Below are positions 54,884-63,374 of a stretch of DNA of 64,000 nucleotides, in pieces; the stretch's first letter is position 1, and each line of letters begins with the position of its first letter. Source of the DNA: Paenibacillus_AB hodogayensis (GTDB lineage: Bacteria; Bacillota; Bacilli; Paenibacillales; NBRC-103111); the NCBI RefSeq assembly GCF_039536325.1, contig NZ_BAAAYO010000018.1, forward strand, positions 1 to 64,000, read 5' to 3'. The notes beneath the pieces were generated by a model. It was not told the origin of the DNA and did no database searches. It saw nothing but the letters and a program-made list of their open reading frames with translations. Both the position numbers and the translations under genes were made by a program.

Positions 54884-54931
54884 TAAAAAAGAGGGTGTCT
54901 CTTCGTCGCTTTAGGACTTTGAGACACTCTC
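54884..54931 (-). terminator. Rho-independent terminator of the MBL-fold gene
   Basis: On the minus strand GAGAGTGTCTC (54931-54921) and GAGACACCCTC (54901-54891) form a stem with one G-T type mismatch, followed by TTTTTTAT. It separates the hydrolase from array 2 downstream. Confidence 0.85.
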
Positions 54932-54938
54932 TATTGGA

Positions 54939-55739
54939 CTATTCGATTTGCCTTGATTTTTTTCGGAAACCGTCCGTATCGAGCATTGGCTTGAACGTCT
55001 TCGGGTCTCTCGACACATAAGTATCGACCAGTTTCTCGAGTGCCGGTCGAACCGAGCCTTCGTAGAGGCCACCGTGGTAGCAATAGAGTCTCTCGATGTC
55101 GTATGCCAATAGACGCCGAACGGATTGAACCGCCGCTTCCAGATCTAACGTGAATTGGGGATTGGCGATGTCCAACATGCCGTTCTCGATGACGACGGCA
55201 TCACCGGCTACCAGCGTTTTACTGTGGGAGAGATACAATGAGATGTGCCCCGGTGTATGTCCAGGCGTGTGAATGATCTCTATGCCACCGCACCACGGTA
55301 GCAGCTCCTTGTCACTTACCAATTGATCGACGGGCACGTGCTCGATCGTTTGTAGAAAGCGAACAAATTGTTCCGCCTGCGCCAATTCGTGCACGGGTAA
55401 CGACGCAAGCGTACTTTCTGCTTGCTCCAGCCGTAATGATTTCTTTGTTCCGCCAATGTACGGCGCCTCAATTTCATGTGAAATGACTTGGATATGCGGA
55501 TAGGACCGCTTCAACGCGGCCAACGATCCGATATGGTCCATATCGTCATGTGTCACGATTATGGTCGTGATTGTATCGAGAGCAACATTCGAGCGGCTCG
55601 CGGCTTCACGAATGCGGTCCATAAAATCTGGATACCCACAATCAATGAGAATGGTATGCTCCTCGTCTTTTAGAAGCACCGGCGTAATGATCTGAAGCTG
55701 TCCGTTAACTTGGAACTCGATATCTAAAGCATGAATCAT
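54939..55739 (-). CDS. MBL-fold metallo-hydrolase
   Basis: 266 residues. Metal motif IVTHDDMDHIGSL (the second His of HxHxDH is Asp, as in the THQDxDHIG subgroup), IHTPGHTPGHISLYLS and TLVAGDAVV supply the remaining ligands. Members are lactonases, thioesterases and similar hydrolases; the substrate is not determined. ATG 55739 follows GAGGAGGA. Confidence 0.88.
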   Translation of the reverse strand: MIHALDIEFQVNGQLQIITPVLLKDEEHTILIDCGYPDFMDRIREAASRSNVALDTITTIIVTHDDMDHIGSLAALKRSYPHIQVISHEIEAPYIGGTKKSLRLEQAESTLASLPVHELAQAEQFVRFLQTIEHVPVDQLVSDKELLPWCGGIEIIHTPGHTPGHISLYLSHSKTLVAGDAVVIENGMLDIANPQFTLDLEAAVQSVRRLLAYDIERLYCYHGGLYEGSVRPALEKLVDTYVSRDPKTFKPMLDTDGFRKKSRQIE

Positions 55740-55782
55740 GTGCGTAAGTCCTCCTCGATAGGGCCATGACGAACTACTGCTA

Positions 55783-55818
55783 TTTCATTCAACTATCGTA
55801 CTCGTTTAGTTTAATAGA
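55783..55818. repeat. intergenic repeat-family right arm
   Basis: TTCATTCAACTATCGTACTC then GTTTAGTTTAATAG, upstream of the MBL-fold gene. Confidence 0.5.
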
Positions 55819-56024
55819 GCGCTTCAAACGTAGCAAATACTAAACCATTCAGGAGCACCATTATTTCTGAAGTTACCTCACCTAACTGACTTGCATGCTG
55901 GTTTAGAGCTTCAGCAATTTATTATTCTCTCGACAGACTAAAATTTGTTTGTTGACTTAAACCATGGTTTAAGTCGTATCCTATTCCTGTCGACATGGTA
56001 TGATGAAATTTTGGAGGACTCCAG

Positions 56025-56165
56025 ATGAAGTATTTTTCTATTAGTGAAGCTTCAGTCAAATTAAATATTCCGGAATCAACGTTACGGTACTATGAAAAAA
56101 AAGGACTACTGCCACTAATCGAGCGTGATGTAGCTGGGAGACGGTTATTTTCAGAACGTAGTTGA
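56025..56165 (+). pseudogene. MerR-family regulator, truncated after the HTH
   Basis: ATG 56025 follows GGAGGACTCC. The 46 residues MKYFSISEASVKLNIPESTL to LRYYEKKGLLPLIERD and GRRLFSERS are a complete MerR recognition helix and wing, but the frame then stops where the rest of the regulator should follow. What follows is an inverted fragment of an SDR gene. Confidence 0.8.
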
Positions 56166-56245
56166 ATCCCTGCATTGTTGACTAACACATTGACCTCCGG
56201 ATAATTCACGGTTACCCAATCAAACAATGCAGCGCCTGTCCATCT
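56166..56245 (-). pseudogene. inverted internal fragment of an SDR gene
   Basis: The minus strand reads ALFDWVTVNYPEVNVLVNNA then GIQ, the NNAG strand of DltE-like SDRs. It belongs upstream of, and in the same orientation as, the plus-strand SDR part at 56250, but lies inverted. CTGCATTGTT (56170-56179) and AACAATGCAG (56223-56232) are a perfect 10-base inverted repeat within it. Confidence 0.75.
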
Positions 56246-56249
56246 TTCC

Positions 56250-56648
56250 ATGCTGTTCGCCCCATTCTTTGCTGCAAAAGAAGAGGCGACTATTATTAAC
56301 GTGACATCCGGGTTAGCTTTTACACCGCTTGCGATTACCCCGATTTATTCAGCAACAAAAGCGGCGCTTCATTCCTTTACGATGTGTCTAAGACACCAAC
56401 TTTCTAATACACCTGTAGAAGTAATTGAAGTGGCTCCTCCTGCGGTGAATACAGATTTAGGTGGAGTTGGGTTGAACATTCAGGGAGAACCATTAGATGC
56501 ATTCGCTGTTGGCATATTCAAAGGTTTGGAAGAGGGTCAAAAGGAGATTGGATATGGTACTTCTGTTGGCCGCTTGCGCATGTCGCGAGATGAAATTGAC
56601 GAGTACGCAGAAAAGTTGTATGCGGCTACGAAACACATAATTGAATAA
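56250..56648 (+). pseudogene. DltE-like SDR, C-terminal part only
   Basis: The frame has the active-site block IINVTSGLAFTPLAITPIYS with ATKAALHSFTM (S, YSATK) and the family C-terminus VIEVAPPAVNTDLGG. The N-terminal nucleotide-binding part is absent; only the NNAG segment survives, inverted, just upstream. Remains of a MerR/SDR pair broken by deletion and inversion. Confidence 0.8.
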
Positions 56649-56658
56649 TCTTTGCCGC

Positions 56659-56690
56659 AGCCCCATCCACCAGTAAGGTGGTGGGGCTCT
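56659..56690 (+). terminator. stem-loop after the SDR fragment
   Basis: AGCCCCATCCACC and GGTGGTGGGGCT pair with one bulged T, then CTCTT. A modest rightward terminator. Confidence 0.6.
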
Positions 56691-56722
56691 TGCTGACGCA
56701 AATGCCGCTTGCGGCCTATCAT

Positions 56723-57649
56723 TCAAGCATCCAGGTTCAGAAGAAAATGACGCGTCCCTTGATAGGCGTCTCTCCATCCCATCTTCGCGTAGAACCGAAG
56801 TCCATCGAGTCCCTTGAAATAATAGGCACCGATTAGCCGCTCCTTGAAATTCGGAATCGTGATGCCGGCTTTCGCTTGAAAATCCTGATACGCCTGAATG
56901 ACGCCGTTCCGCGGCATATGCCGATCAAGAATCGCTAGGTCTACGAGGGAATCGCCGTATTGGCAGTTGCCATCAATGATACCGGTAATCCGCGTGCCGT
57001 CCGACAAAATATTCCACTGGTGAAAATCCCCATGGATAAAGCCCCTGTGCGGTTCGTTATACGATACGTAGGCCATCAAGCGGTTATAGATTTCTTCGAA
57101 TACGTCTCTCTCCAAGCAAGACGTTCGATAGAGGTCGTGCCAGTTCTCCCAGAACGTCCCCGTCTGATCTTCCGCATTGATGGCAACGACGAAGTCCTTC
57201 CAAGATGTGTAGGTTCCGTTGCCGTCAGGCCCGATCCACCCGTAACCGTTCGTTGCACCGACGTTCACAGCAGCCAGCTTGGTCAAAATTCCGATAATTT
57301 CCGGCAATTGACGGGCCTGTTCCTCTGCCGTGAAATCGGCTAGATTGCTTCCTTCTATCCGCTCCATGATGATATAGGCCAATCGACCAGTTTTCCCCAA
57401 CGCCAAACTTTTCGGAAAAGCGATGCCTTGACCCGACAACAAGTTAGAGATATAGCCTTCCGTCTTGTACGCGCCTTCCAAATCGCTGAATTTCACTACA
57501 TAACCTTTGCTTTCGTGGACGAAGGAAAACACGCTGCTCAAATTGCCGCCGGCTAAAGGCGTAATCTCGGCCACCCCGGGTCCAAAATGATTCCGCAACA
57601 CTTCCTCGATTTCGCTCACGGCCAAGCTCGGTTTCTCATAGGCAGTCAT
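56723..57649 (-). CDS. aminoglycoside phosphotransferase-family kinase
   Basis: 308 residues, intact: GNLSSVFSFVHESKGYVVKF (nucleotide-binding strands with Lys), GFIHGDFHQWNILSDG catalytic loop and ITGIIDGNCQYGDSLVDLA metal-binding segment. The family phosphorylates aminoglycosides, hygromycin, fructosamine or related small molecules. No specific drug can be assigned. Start ATG 57649 follows GGGGGACGG. Confidence 0.85.
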   Translation of the reverse strand: MTAYEKPSLAVSEIEEVLRNHFGPGVAEITPLAGGNLSSVFSFVHESKGYVVKFSDLEGAYKTEGYISNLLSGQGIAFPKSLALGKTGRLAYIIMERIEGSNLADFTAEEQARQLPEIIGILTKLAAVNVGATNGYGWIGPDGNGTYTSWKDFVVAINAEDQTGTFWENWHDLYRTSCLERDVFEEIYNRLMAYVSYNEPHRGFIHGDFHQWNILSDGTRITGIIDGNCQYGDSLVDLAILDRHMPRNGVIQAYQDFQAKAGITIPNFKERLIGAYYFKGLDGLRFYAKMGWRDAYQGTRHFLLNLDA

Positions 57650-57758
57650 GGTTCCGTCCCCCGTTCATCTACATATTCCTCGTAGTATCATTGCATTGTA
57701 ATTATAGCATCTCAAAAAATGGTAAGCAGTGTAGCAAATAATTAAAACAGATGTCTCT

Positions 57759-57811
57759 TTATTTCAGTGTTTTGTTATGCCGCATTAACGTCAACATCCG
57801 AATAACGTCCT
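57759..57811 (-). pseudogene. 3' remnant of a creatininase-family gene
   Basis: The minus strand reads DVIRMLTLMRHNKTLK and stop. The intact gene at 59995-60762 ends DVIRKLTLMRHNKTLK and stop, with near-identical DNA. A second copy once lay here. Confidence 0.8.
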
Positions 57812-57839
57812 AGAGCCTGAGATTATAGCCAATAGGTAA

Positions 57840-57889
57840 AAGATACGGCCAAGGTCGACATTCGCCGACTTAGCCGTATCTTCATTTTT
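57840..57889 (-). terminator. stem-loop after the sugar-binding lipoprotein gene
   Basis: AAGATACGGC (57840-57849) pairs with GCCGTATCTT (57873-57882), and the inner AGGTCG and CGACTT extend the stem. T-rich sequence follows on both strands (CATTTTTC rightward, TTTTACC leftward), so it may work both ways. Confidence 0.7.
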
Positions 57890-57899
57890 CCGGACCGTT

Positions 57900-59183
57900 T
57901 TATTTGCCTTTTTCCGTTTTGATATGCAGCTTGATTTGCTCTTCCGCGTCCCGCAAAGCGGTGTTAACGTCTTTTTTGTTCGTCACGACGTTCGTAAATT
58001 CGGCGGACACGATACTGTTCGCTTTGGCGTAGTAAATCGAGTTGACCGGAGCCGGAGCGGAGCTGCTTTTGAACACGCCGGCAATATTTTTGCCCTTCAT
58101 TTCAGGCAAATCTTGCGCGAACATTTGCTTGTATTTCGGATCTTTCATAACCGTCTGTTTGGCCGATTTCCGCGACATAATCGTCTGCACTTCGTCTGAG
58201 AACAGCACCTCCAGCACGCGCATCTGATCGTCCCGGTTTTTGCTGTTGGCCATCGGGGCGGCGAGATGGAGATCGTATTGGCCGTAGGTGTTCGGCCTCT
58301 CCTTAAAGCTCGGATATTGCACAACGTCCCAGTTCAAATCCGGCGTTTCCCGCAGCCGTAAAAACAGATTGACGGTTGTCAGCATCGCGACACTCCGGTC
58401 TTTCAAAAAGCGGTCGATCGCATTGCCGGTGTTGTATTCGTTTCCGGGAATGGCGTAAATTTGCCGTCCGATCTCCATCACCCGTTTATACGGATCGCTG
58501 TTGACTGTCACTTCGTCGGTTTTCGCGTCAATAAGGTTTAAAGAAAGCGGCAGCAGATAGCGGCCGAGCATATCGGTATCGAGGCCGCGATATTGGATCG
58601 AGCCTTCCTTGCGCGTTACTTTTTTGGCTAACTCGATCGCGTCTTCCCATAACATGCCATCCTTTGGATAAGGCACGCCGAACTTATCGAACACGTCTTT
58701 GTTATAGTAAGTCGCGTTCAGATTATTGGCGTACGGCAGCGCGATCAGTTCTTTTTTGGGAGAAATGGCCGTAATCGTGTCCAGAGCGCCTGATTCAAAA
58801 CGACTCAAGTCGATGTTATGCTGTTTGGCCAGCGGCGTAATGTCGAAATAGACGCCCATATCGATATAGTTGATTAACCGCCCGTGGTAAGTAACCAGAA
58901 AATCGATCGCTTCGCCTTTCGTCAACAGCTCCGGCAAATCTTCCGTCGTTTTGTCCATGACTACCGTAATATGCGGGTACTTTTTCTTGACCGGCTCGAC
59001 GACAAGCTCACTGAAATCCTGATCTGTGAAATAGCCGCCTAGCTGATGAAAACGAATCGTTACGGGAGACAAGGACTTGACTTCCGTCGGAACGGATTTC
59101 GGCGTCACCGTCTCGCTTTTGGAGCAGCCGGCGAAGACGATCGCGGTGGAAATGAGCAGAAGCGAGCACAACTTTTTTTGCAT
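57900..59183 (-). CDS. ABC sugar transporter substrate-binding lipoprotein (family 1)
   Basis: 427 residues with lipobox VFAGC (Cys20). Family 1 solute-binding features: VVEPVKKKYPHITVVMDK, ATYYNKDVFDKFGVPYPKDG, WEDAIELAKKVTRKEGSIQY and ALRDAEEQIKLHIKTE. Third paralogue in the window after 7155-8501 and 17880-19196. It lies downstream of the creatininase gene, on the same strand but 811 bases away, with a terminator between. No permease gene follows. Confidence 0.92.
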   Translation of the reverse strand: MQKKLCSLLLISTAIVFAGCSKSETVTPKSVPTEVKSLSPVTIRFHQLGGYFTDQDFSELVVEPVKKKYPHITVVMDKTTEDLPELLTKGEAIDFLVTYHGRLINYIDMGVYFDITPLAKQHNIDLSRFESGALDTITAISPKKELIALPYANNLNATYYNKDVFDKFGVPYPKDGMLWEDAIELAKKVTRKEGSIQYRGLDTDMLGRYLLPLSLNLIDAKTDEVTVNSDPYKRVMEIGRQIYAIPGNEYNTGNAIDRFLKDRSVAMLTTVNLFLRLRETPDLNWDVVQYPSFKERPNTYGQYDLHLAAPMANSKNRDDQMRVLEVLFSDEVQTIMSRKSAKQTVMKDPKYKQMFAQDLPEMKGKNIAGVFKSSSAPAPVNSIYYAKANSIVSAEFTNVVTNKKDVNTALRDAEEQIKLHIKTEKGK

Positions 59184-59652
59184 GAAATAACCCCCTCATT
59201 ATAATTGGTTATGAACGAAGCAGCTTCTCTATTTGCGCATTCCGGCAAGTGAAAATTCTGCATCATACCATTAGGGCGAATTCTGTGATGCCTGTGCTGC
59301 GTAATATTCCGAACGTTCTTTCGCCTCATCTCAGTCGCGATCACATTTTGCGAGCGCTTTCACAGATACTCCGGAGGAATACTTCATTTGCAAAGCAGCG
59401 AGTCCACCCGTTTCATACGCCGAATGCAGCTGTTTATCGCTTCGATTCTGTGTCTCGGAAAATCTGCCCGAATAAGTTTTATTGCGTCCTGTACATCGGC
59501 AATTCTTATTCTTATTTTAGAAAGTTTGGCGCTTAGCGCCATGATTAATATTTGTGTACCTGAACGATAGTTTAATCATTTTTATTTTCATTTGAGATTT
59601 CATATAACCCGGTGTATGCTCGAGGTTCGTGTCTGTATAAACCCGAAAGTGG

Positions 59653-59681
59653 AAAAAACCTTGTCGCAGAACGACAAGGTT
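59653..59681 (-). terminator. leftward Rho-independent terminator
   Basis: On the minus strand AACCTTGTCG, loop, CGACAAGGTT, then TTTT. It would end the leftward transcript of the creatininase cluster before the lipoprotein gene. Confidence 0.85.
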
Positions 59682-59834
59682 GATGAGAGTCAGGCGAACA
59701 CCTTCCGATTTTGCGAGAAAAAGAATACATGACATTAAGCCCGAGATCATCTTATAATAGAATTTTACATAATTATTATTATGTAAACTTTCTGTTGCAT
59801 ATGCCGAAATCTGCACAGAGTGGCTATTACAATG

Positions 59835-59859
59835 ACGGCTGCCCCGCGGCAGCCGTTTT
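59835..59859 (+). terminator. rightward stem-loop
   Basis: ACGGCTGCC and GGCAGCCGT with a 4-base loop, followed by TTTTCG. No rightward gene precedes it closely, so its transcript is unknown. Confidence 0.55.
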
Positions 59860-59994
59860 CGTTGAATTCCCTCGTTATCCTTTAACTGAACTGTCTCTTT
59901 CGATATACGAAATGCTTACCACGATTATGCACCTATGTTTGTGTTGCCGGACAGCCGCGGCCGGCTGTTATGACATGCGTTTGTCGTCCTCTTT

Positions 59995-60762
59995 TTATTT
60001 CAGCGTTTTGTTATGCCGCATCAACGTCAACTTCCGAATAACGTCCAAGGCGTTTTCGACCATAATGTCCATCATCCGCCGACCTTTATCGTCCGTTGCG
60101 CATTCCGGATATCCCCAATAGCCATCCTCCGTAAGCTCGGTCGAATCGAAATAGTCGAGGTAGTCCTGCGGATAGAACCGTCGATCGGTCGGCTCGAAGA
60201 CCTGACCGACAAGCTCGGGATGGATATGCATCATGATGGAAGTCTCGTGCTCGCCTGCGTGGATATCGTTCGCCGTATGCTCCATCACCTCATGCGCGCG
60301 CCGTATTCCGACGTTGGTGTCGATCAAAATGGTCATAAGGCCATCGAGATCGCGGTTCAACTGCCGAACCGTCGGCTTCAATATCCAATTGCCGCCATGA
60401 CCGTTCACGATAATGAGTTGACGGAAACCGTCGTATTGCAGGGATTCCGCCACATCCTGGACAATGCTTCCCAGAGTAGCTGCCTTCAGGTAGACGGTTC
60501 CTCTCGCTTGCCGATGCTCGATGGAGGATGTTATCGGAATGACCGGCAGCAAATAAGCATTCAGCTCGCGGGCGAGCCGCTCGGCCCAATGTCCGGCGAT
60601 CAAGCAATCCGTTCCGACTGGCAGATGGCTGCCGTGCTGTTCGACGGCGCCTATCGGCAGAACCGCTATAGTTGGAGCGGCTCGCTCGAAAGCACGTGTT
60701 GTATCGTGAATCGTTAGCATGGTATCACTCTCCAGTCCGTTCGGTATTTTCATTTTGTTCAT
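59995..60762 (-). CDS. creatininase-family amidohydrolase
   Basis: 255 residues. Metal-site motif LPIGAVEQHGSHLPVGTD (Glu41, His43, Asp52), LIIVNGHGGNW and HAGEHETSIM are the creatininase-fold signatures. The family opens cyclic amides or lactam-like rings (creatinine, pyrimidine and mycofactocin-related steps); the substrate here is open. Leftward after the SGNH hydrolase, separated by a 100-base stretch holding a dehydrogenase remnant. Part of a catabolic cluster with Gfo/Idh/MocA and acyltransferase genes. Confidence 0.87.
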   Translation of the reverse strand: MNKMKIPNGLESDTMLTIHDTTRAFERAAPTIAVLPIGAVEQHGSHLPVGTDCLIAGHWAERLARELNAYLLPVIPITSSIEHRQARGTVYLKAATLGSIVQDVAESLQYDGFRQLIIVNGHGGNWILKPTVRQLNRDLDGLMTILIDTNVGIRRAHEVMEHTANDIHAGEHETSIMMHIHPELVGQVFEPTDRRFYPQDYLDYFDSTELTEDGYWGYPECATDDKGRRMMDIMVENALDVIRKLTLMRHNKTLK

Positions 60763-60798
60763 TGGCTTGGCTTCGTCTAACTTTGCGGCTGGCGATAA

Positions 60799-60866
60799 CC
60801 GGCCGATTCATGTGAAACGTACGATGCCAGCATGAAGTTCCGGCACGCCTCGATCGGTGTAGCGCG
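60799..60866 (-). pseudogene. remnant of a Gfo/Idh/MocA dehydrogenase gene
   Basis: The minus strand reads PIEACRNFMLAS then SHESA. The intact dehydrogenase at 62058-63281 has PIEACRNFILASNGAHESAD, with closely similar DNA at 62271-62336. A duplicate copy has been almost wholly lost. Confidence 0.75.
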
Positions 60867-60867
60867 C

Positions 60868-61974
60868 CTATTTCAATAATTGCCGGAACGTTGGAGCAAG
60901 ACCTTCGGCCATTCGAATGAAGCCAAGATCGGTTGGGTGGCCCCCGTCCACCGTACACTCCTCATAATCGTCGCCCAGAAGCGTAGAGCCGTCGAAGAAG
61001 GTGATATGCTTGTCGCCTGCGTCTGCGAACGCTGCGACCGTTTCTCTGGCAATCTGCTTGCGCTCCTCGGCTAATTGAGCTAGGACTGGATCGAATCGCT
61101 CTTTGGCAAAGCGAATTTTGGAGATGACCAGAATCGGTACGGTCGCATGTCGTTCCCGGTAGATCCGGATAAAGGCCGGCAACGTTTGCCTAAACTGCTC
61201 CGGCTGTCCGGCATTGCCCTCATAATCCAGCACAAGCAGGGCAGGACGCTCGATCTGTGCCAACACGTGGGCAACCTCCGGCTCGCCCCGACCGCTGCCG
61301 GAAAAGCCCACATTGATAAATTCACGCGGTATACTCCGGCTGAGTATATTCGTGAAACACATTCCCGGTCGGCTTGCACATCCGCCTTGTGTAATCGAAG
61401 TCCCGTACACAATCACTCTGCGGTCATCGGCAAACGGCGCAGGACCGGCAACCTCCGCATCGGAGGTTAGCCCGATCTGCAGTTCCTTCACCCCTTGGTA
61501 GAGCGGGAAATTTAGCGTAATCATCCTCATCTCGCTGCTCACATTCGACCATTCGAATAGGGGAGCCGAGAATTCGATCTGGTTATGGTCATAACGTGTA
61601 GTACTTATATACTTCTGTTCCCCTGGTTCACCTATATAGCAGTCAAATCCGCATTGTCCTGTTGCCGGCATATGATACATATTCGCAATGCCCGCTAGCA
61701 CAACCTTCACGAATAGCTTGGAGGAGGACGTTCGGAATCTTACCTGACCGCCTGCCGTGCAATTGGCGAGTGATTGCACTCCATGACTGAGCGGATGCGA
61801 CGGCGATTGCGGCATTCGCCGATACAGCCCCTCTTTCTCGAACCATGCGAAGCCAGTGATCTGGAATGGCGCCTCCAGGGGCGAATACCATTGGATCGAT
61901 TCCGTTTTCAACTCCGGCGGCTTCATATTCGGGTCCAGTTCTTGAACGTTGATCCCTTCTGGCTGATCTGACAT
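60868..61974 (-). CDS. SGNH/GDSL hydrolase with N-terminal beta domain
   Basis: 368 residues, no signal peptide. An N-terminal jelly-roll-like domain (to about 185) precedes the SGNH domain: VIVYGTSITQGGCASRPGMC (block I Ser), NVGFSGSGRGEPEVAHVL (Gly block), LDYEGNAGQPEQF (Asn block) and VDGGHPTDLGFIRMAEGL (Asp-x-x-His). Such two-domain SGNH proteins are acetyl esterases acting on sugars. In the cluster it follows the Gfo/Idh/MocA gene after an 83-base gap. Confidence 0.87.
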   Translation of the reverse strand: MSDQPEGINVQELDPNMKPPELKTESIQWYSPLEAPFQITGFAWFEKEGLYRRMPQSPSHPLSHGVQSLANCTAGGQVRFRTSSSKLFVKVVLAGIANMYHMPATGQCGFDCYIGEPGEQKYISTTRYDHNQIEFSAPLFEWSNVSSEMRMITLNFPLYQGVKELQIGLTSDAEVAGPAPFADDRRVIVYGTSITQGGCASRPGMCFTNILSRSIPREFINVGFSGSGRGEPEVAHVLAQIERPALLVLDYEGNAGQPEQFRQTLPAFIRIYRERHATVPILVISKIRFAKERFDPVLAQLAEERKQIARETVAAFADAGDKHITFFDGSTLLGDDYEECTVDGGHPTDLGFIRMAEGLAPTFRQLLK

Positions 61975-62057
61975 GTGTCCTCATCCTCTCCATTTGTCGT
62001 ATTTTATATGGATCATTGATCGTCCCGGCCAGCGCAGAACTAACCACTTGGTACAGA

Positions 62058-63281
62058 TCATCTAGCCATGCCAATAGGGAGCTCGAAACGGCTGTACCCC
62101 TTTGTGGAAAACAGACGTGTCGGCTTCGCCCACGGGAACGGGTATTCCGAATAGAGCTGGCCTTTATCGGCAGCGTCCATGATCCGCTCGGACAAGCCAG
62201 GCAGCAGCCGGACCGTGGAATCATTATCCTCGCGCTCGACCACGTACTGTTGCGGAATGGCTAATACACGGTCGGCCGATTCATGCGCACCGTTCGATGC
62301 CAGTATGAAGTTCCGGCACGCCTCGATCGGGCAGTACAACGGCTCAGCGGAACCGTCAATCGCCCGCATTAGGTTCAGGTACATGTTTTGCATTAAGGAA
62401 TCCGCCTCATATTCCAAGCTCTGTTCACCGTTCCTGCCACGAATCGTCAGCTTATTGGTGTAATCCCAGTATGCTTCCCCTTCCGTCCCGCGAACCCGGA
62501 TAGAGGGCGTTTCGTTTTCATGGTGACAAAGCATCGCGTAAAAATAAATGTTCACGCCATTCGCAGCGCCAATTCGGATACAGGACACGTCGTCACTTTC
62601 TATGTCATTCACATGGTACAGCTCGGCCTGCACCTCTTCGGGCAGCGCCTTAACCGCATCGCCGCTCCCAGCGGCGAGCAGGCAGTTGTTCAACAGATGG
62701 GCCAGCGGGTTGTTGAACGTGCCGTCCAGCACATACTGGCCGTCGCACGTCAACTTGCCGGCCCAGCGGGTCCGATCGTAATACGAGCGATTCCGCTTCC
62801 ATCTGCCCACTCCGGTCACATCGGTCACTTGCCCGATCGCTCCGGCTGCCAGTTGTTCTAGCAAGTTGCGGAACGCACGGCCCGACGTATGCTGGAAGTT
62901 GACCTGGCACAACCGACCGCTTTCCTGCGAAGCGGCTATCATCGCATCCACGTCCTGCACCGTCGCAGCAGGCGGCTTCTCCACCAGCACATGAAAGCCC
63001 AGTTGCAGCACGCGGACGCACATCGGCTTGTGCGCGGCGATCGGCGTAGCAATGGCGACAAAATCGATCTCCGGATGCTCGGCGAGCATCCACTCGTAAT
63101 CCGTGTAATGCACTGCGCCGAAAGATACCAACTGTTGAAACTGCTTCTCGTACGCTTCGGCATTCAACTCGGCAAATGCAACTATGTCCAGCATGCCATT
63201 CTTGGCCAGTTCCGACATAATCCCTACGTGCTGTGCGCCAAATCCTCCGATGCCTATAATCGCAGCCCGAATTGTTCTCAC
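62058..63281 (-). CDS. Gfo/Idh/MocA family oxidoreductase
   Basis: 407 residues. Rossmann motif AAIIGIGGFGAQHVGIMSEL, IDFVAIATPIAAHKPMC and HVLVEKPPAAT (the EKP with catalytic Lys) define the family; the C-terminal half is the alpha/beta dimer domain. Members oxidise or epimerise sugars, inositols and glycosides with NAD(P). Sits between the acyltransferase-like and SGNH genes, all leftward and closely spaced. Confidence 0.9.
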   Translation of the reverse strand: MRTIRAAIIGIGGFGAQHVGIMSELAKNGMLDIVAFAELNAEAYEKQFQQLVSFGAVHYTDYEWMLAEHPEIDFVAIATPIAAHKPMCVRVLQLGFHVLVEKPPAATVQDVDAMIAASQESGRLCQVNFQHTSGRAFRNLLEQLAAGAIGQVTDVTGVGRWKRNRSYYDRTRWAGKLTCDGQYVLDGTFNNPLAHLLNNCLLAAGSGDAVKALPEEVQAELYHVNDIESDDVSCIRIGAANGVNIYFYAMLCHHENETPSIRVRGTEGEAYWDYTNKLTIRGRNGEQSLEYEADSLMQNMYLNLMRAIDGSAEPLYCPIEACRNFILASNGAHESADRVLAIPQQYVVEREDNDSTVRLLPGLSERIMDAADKGQLYSEYPFPWAKPTRLFSTKGYSRFELPIGMAR

Positions 63282-63374
63282 GATTTGTTCCCTCCAAACA
63301 GACTTCCGCCCGCTTCCCGAGCGGATGGTTCTACGACGGACCCGATCGCGATCCGAAGATGCGCGTTTCGTGCG

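Larger units (their letters stand above)
59184..59994. other. intergenic region with two terminators, no supported gene
   Basis: Contains two hairpins listed separately (59653-59681 and 59835-59859). Several short frames on both strands lack ribosome binding sites and family resemblance. Confidence 0.4.
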
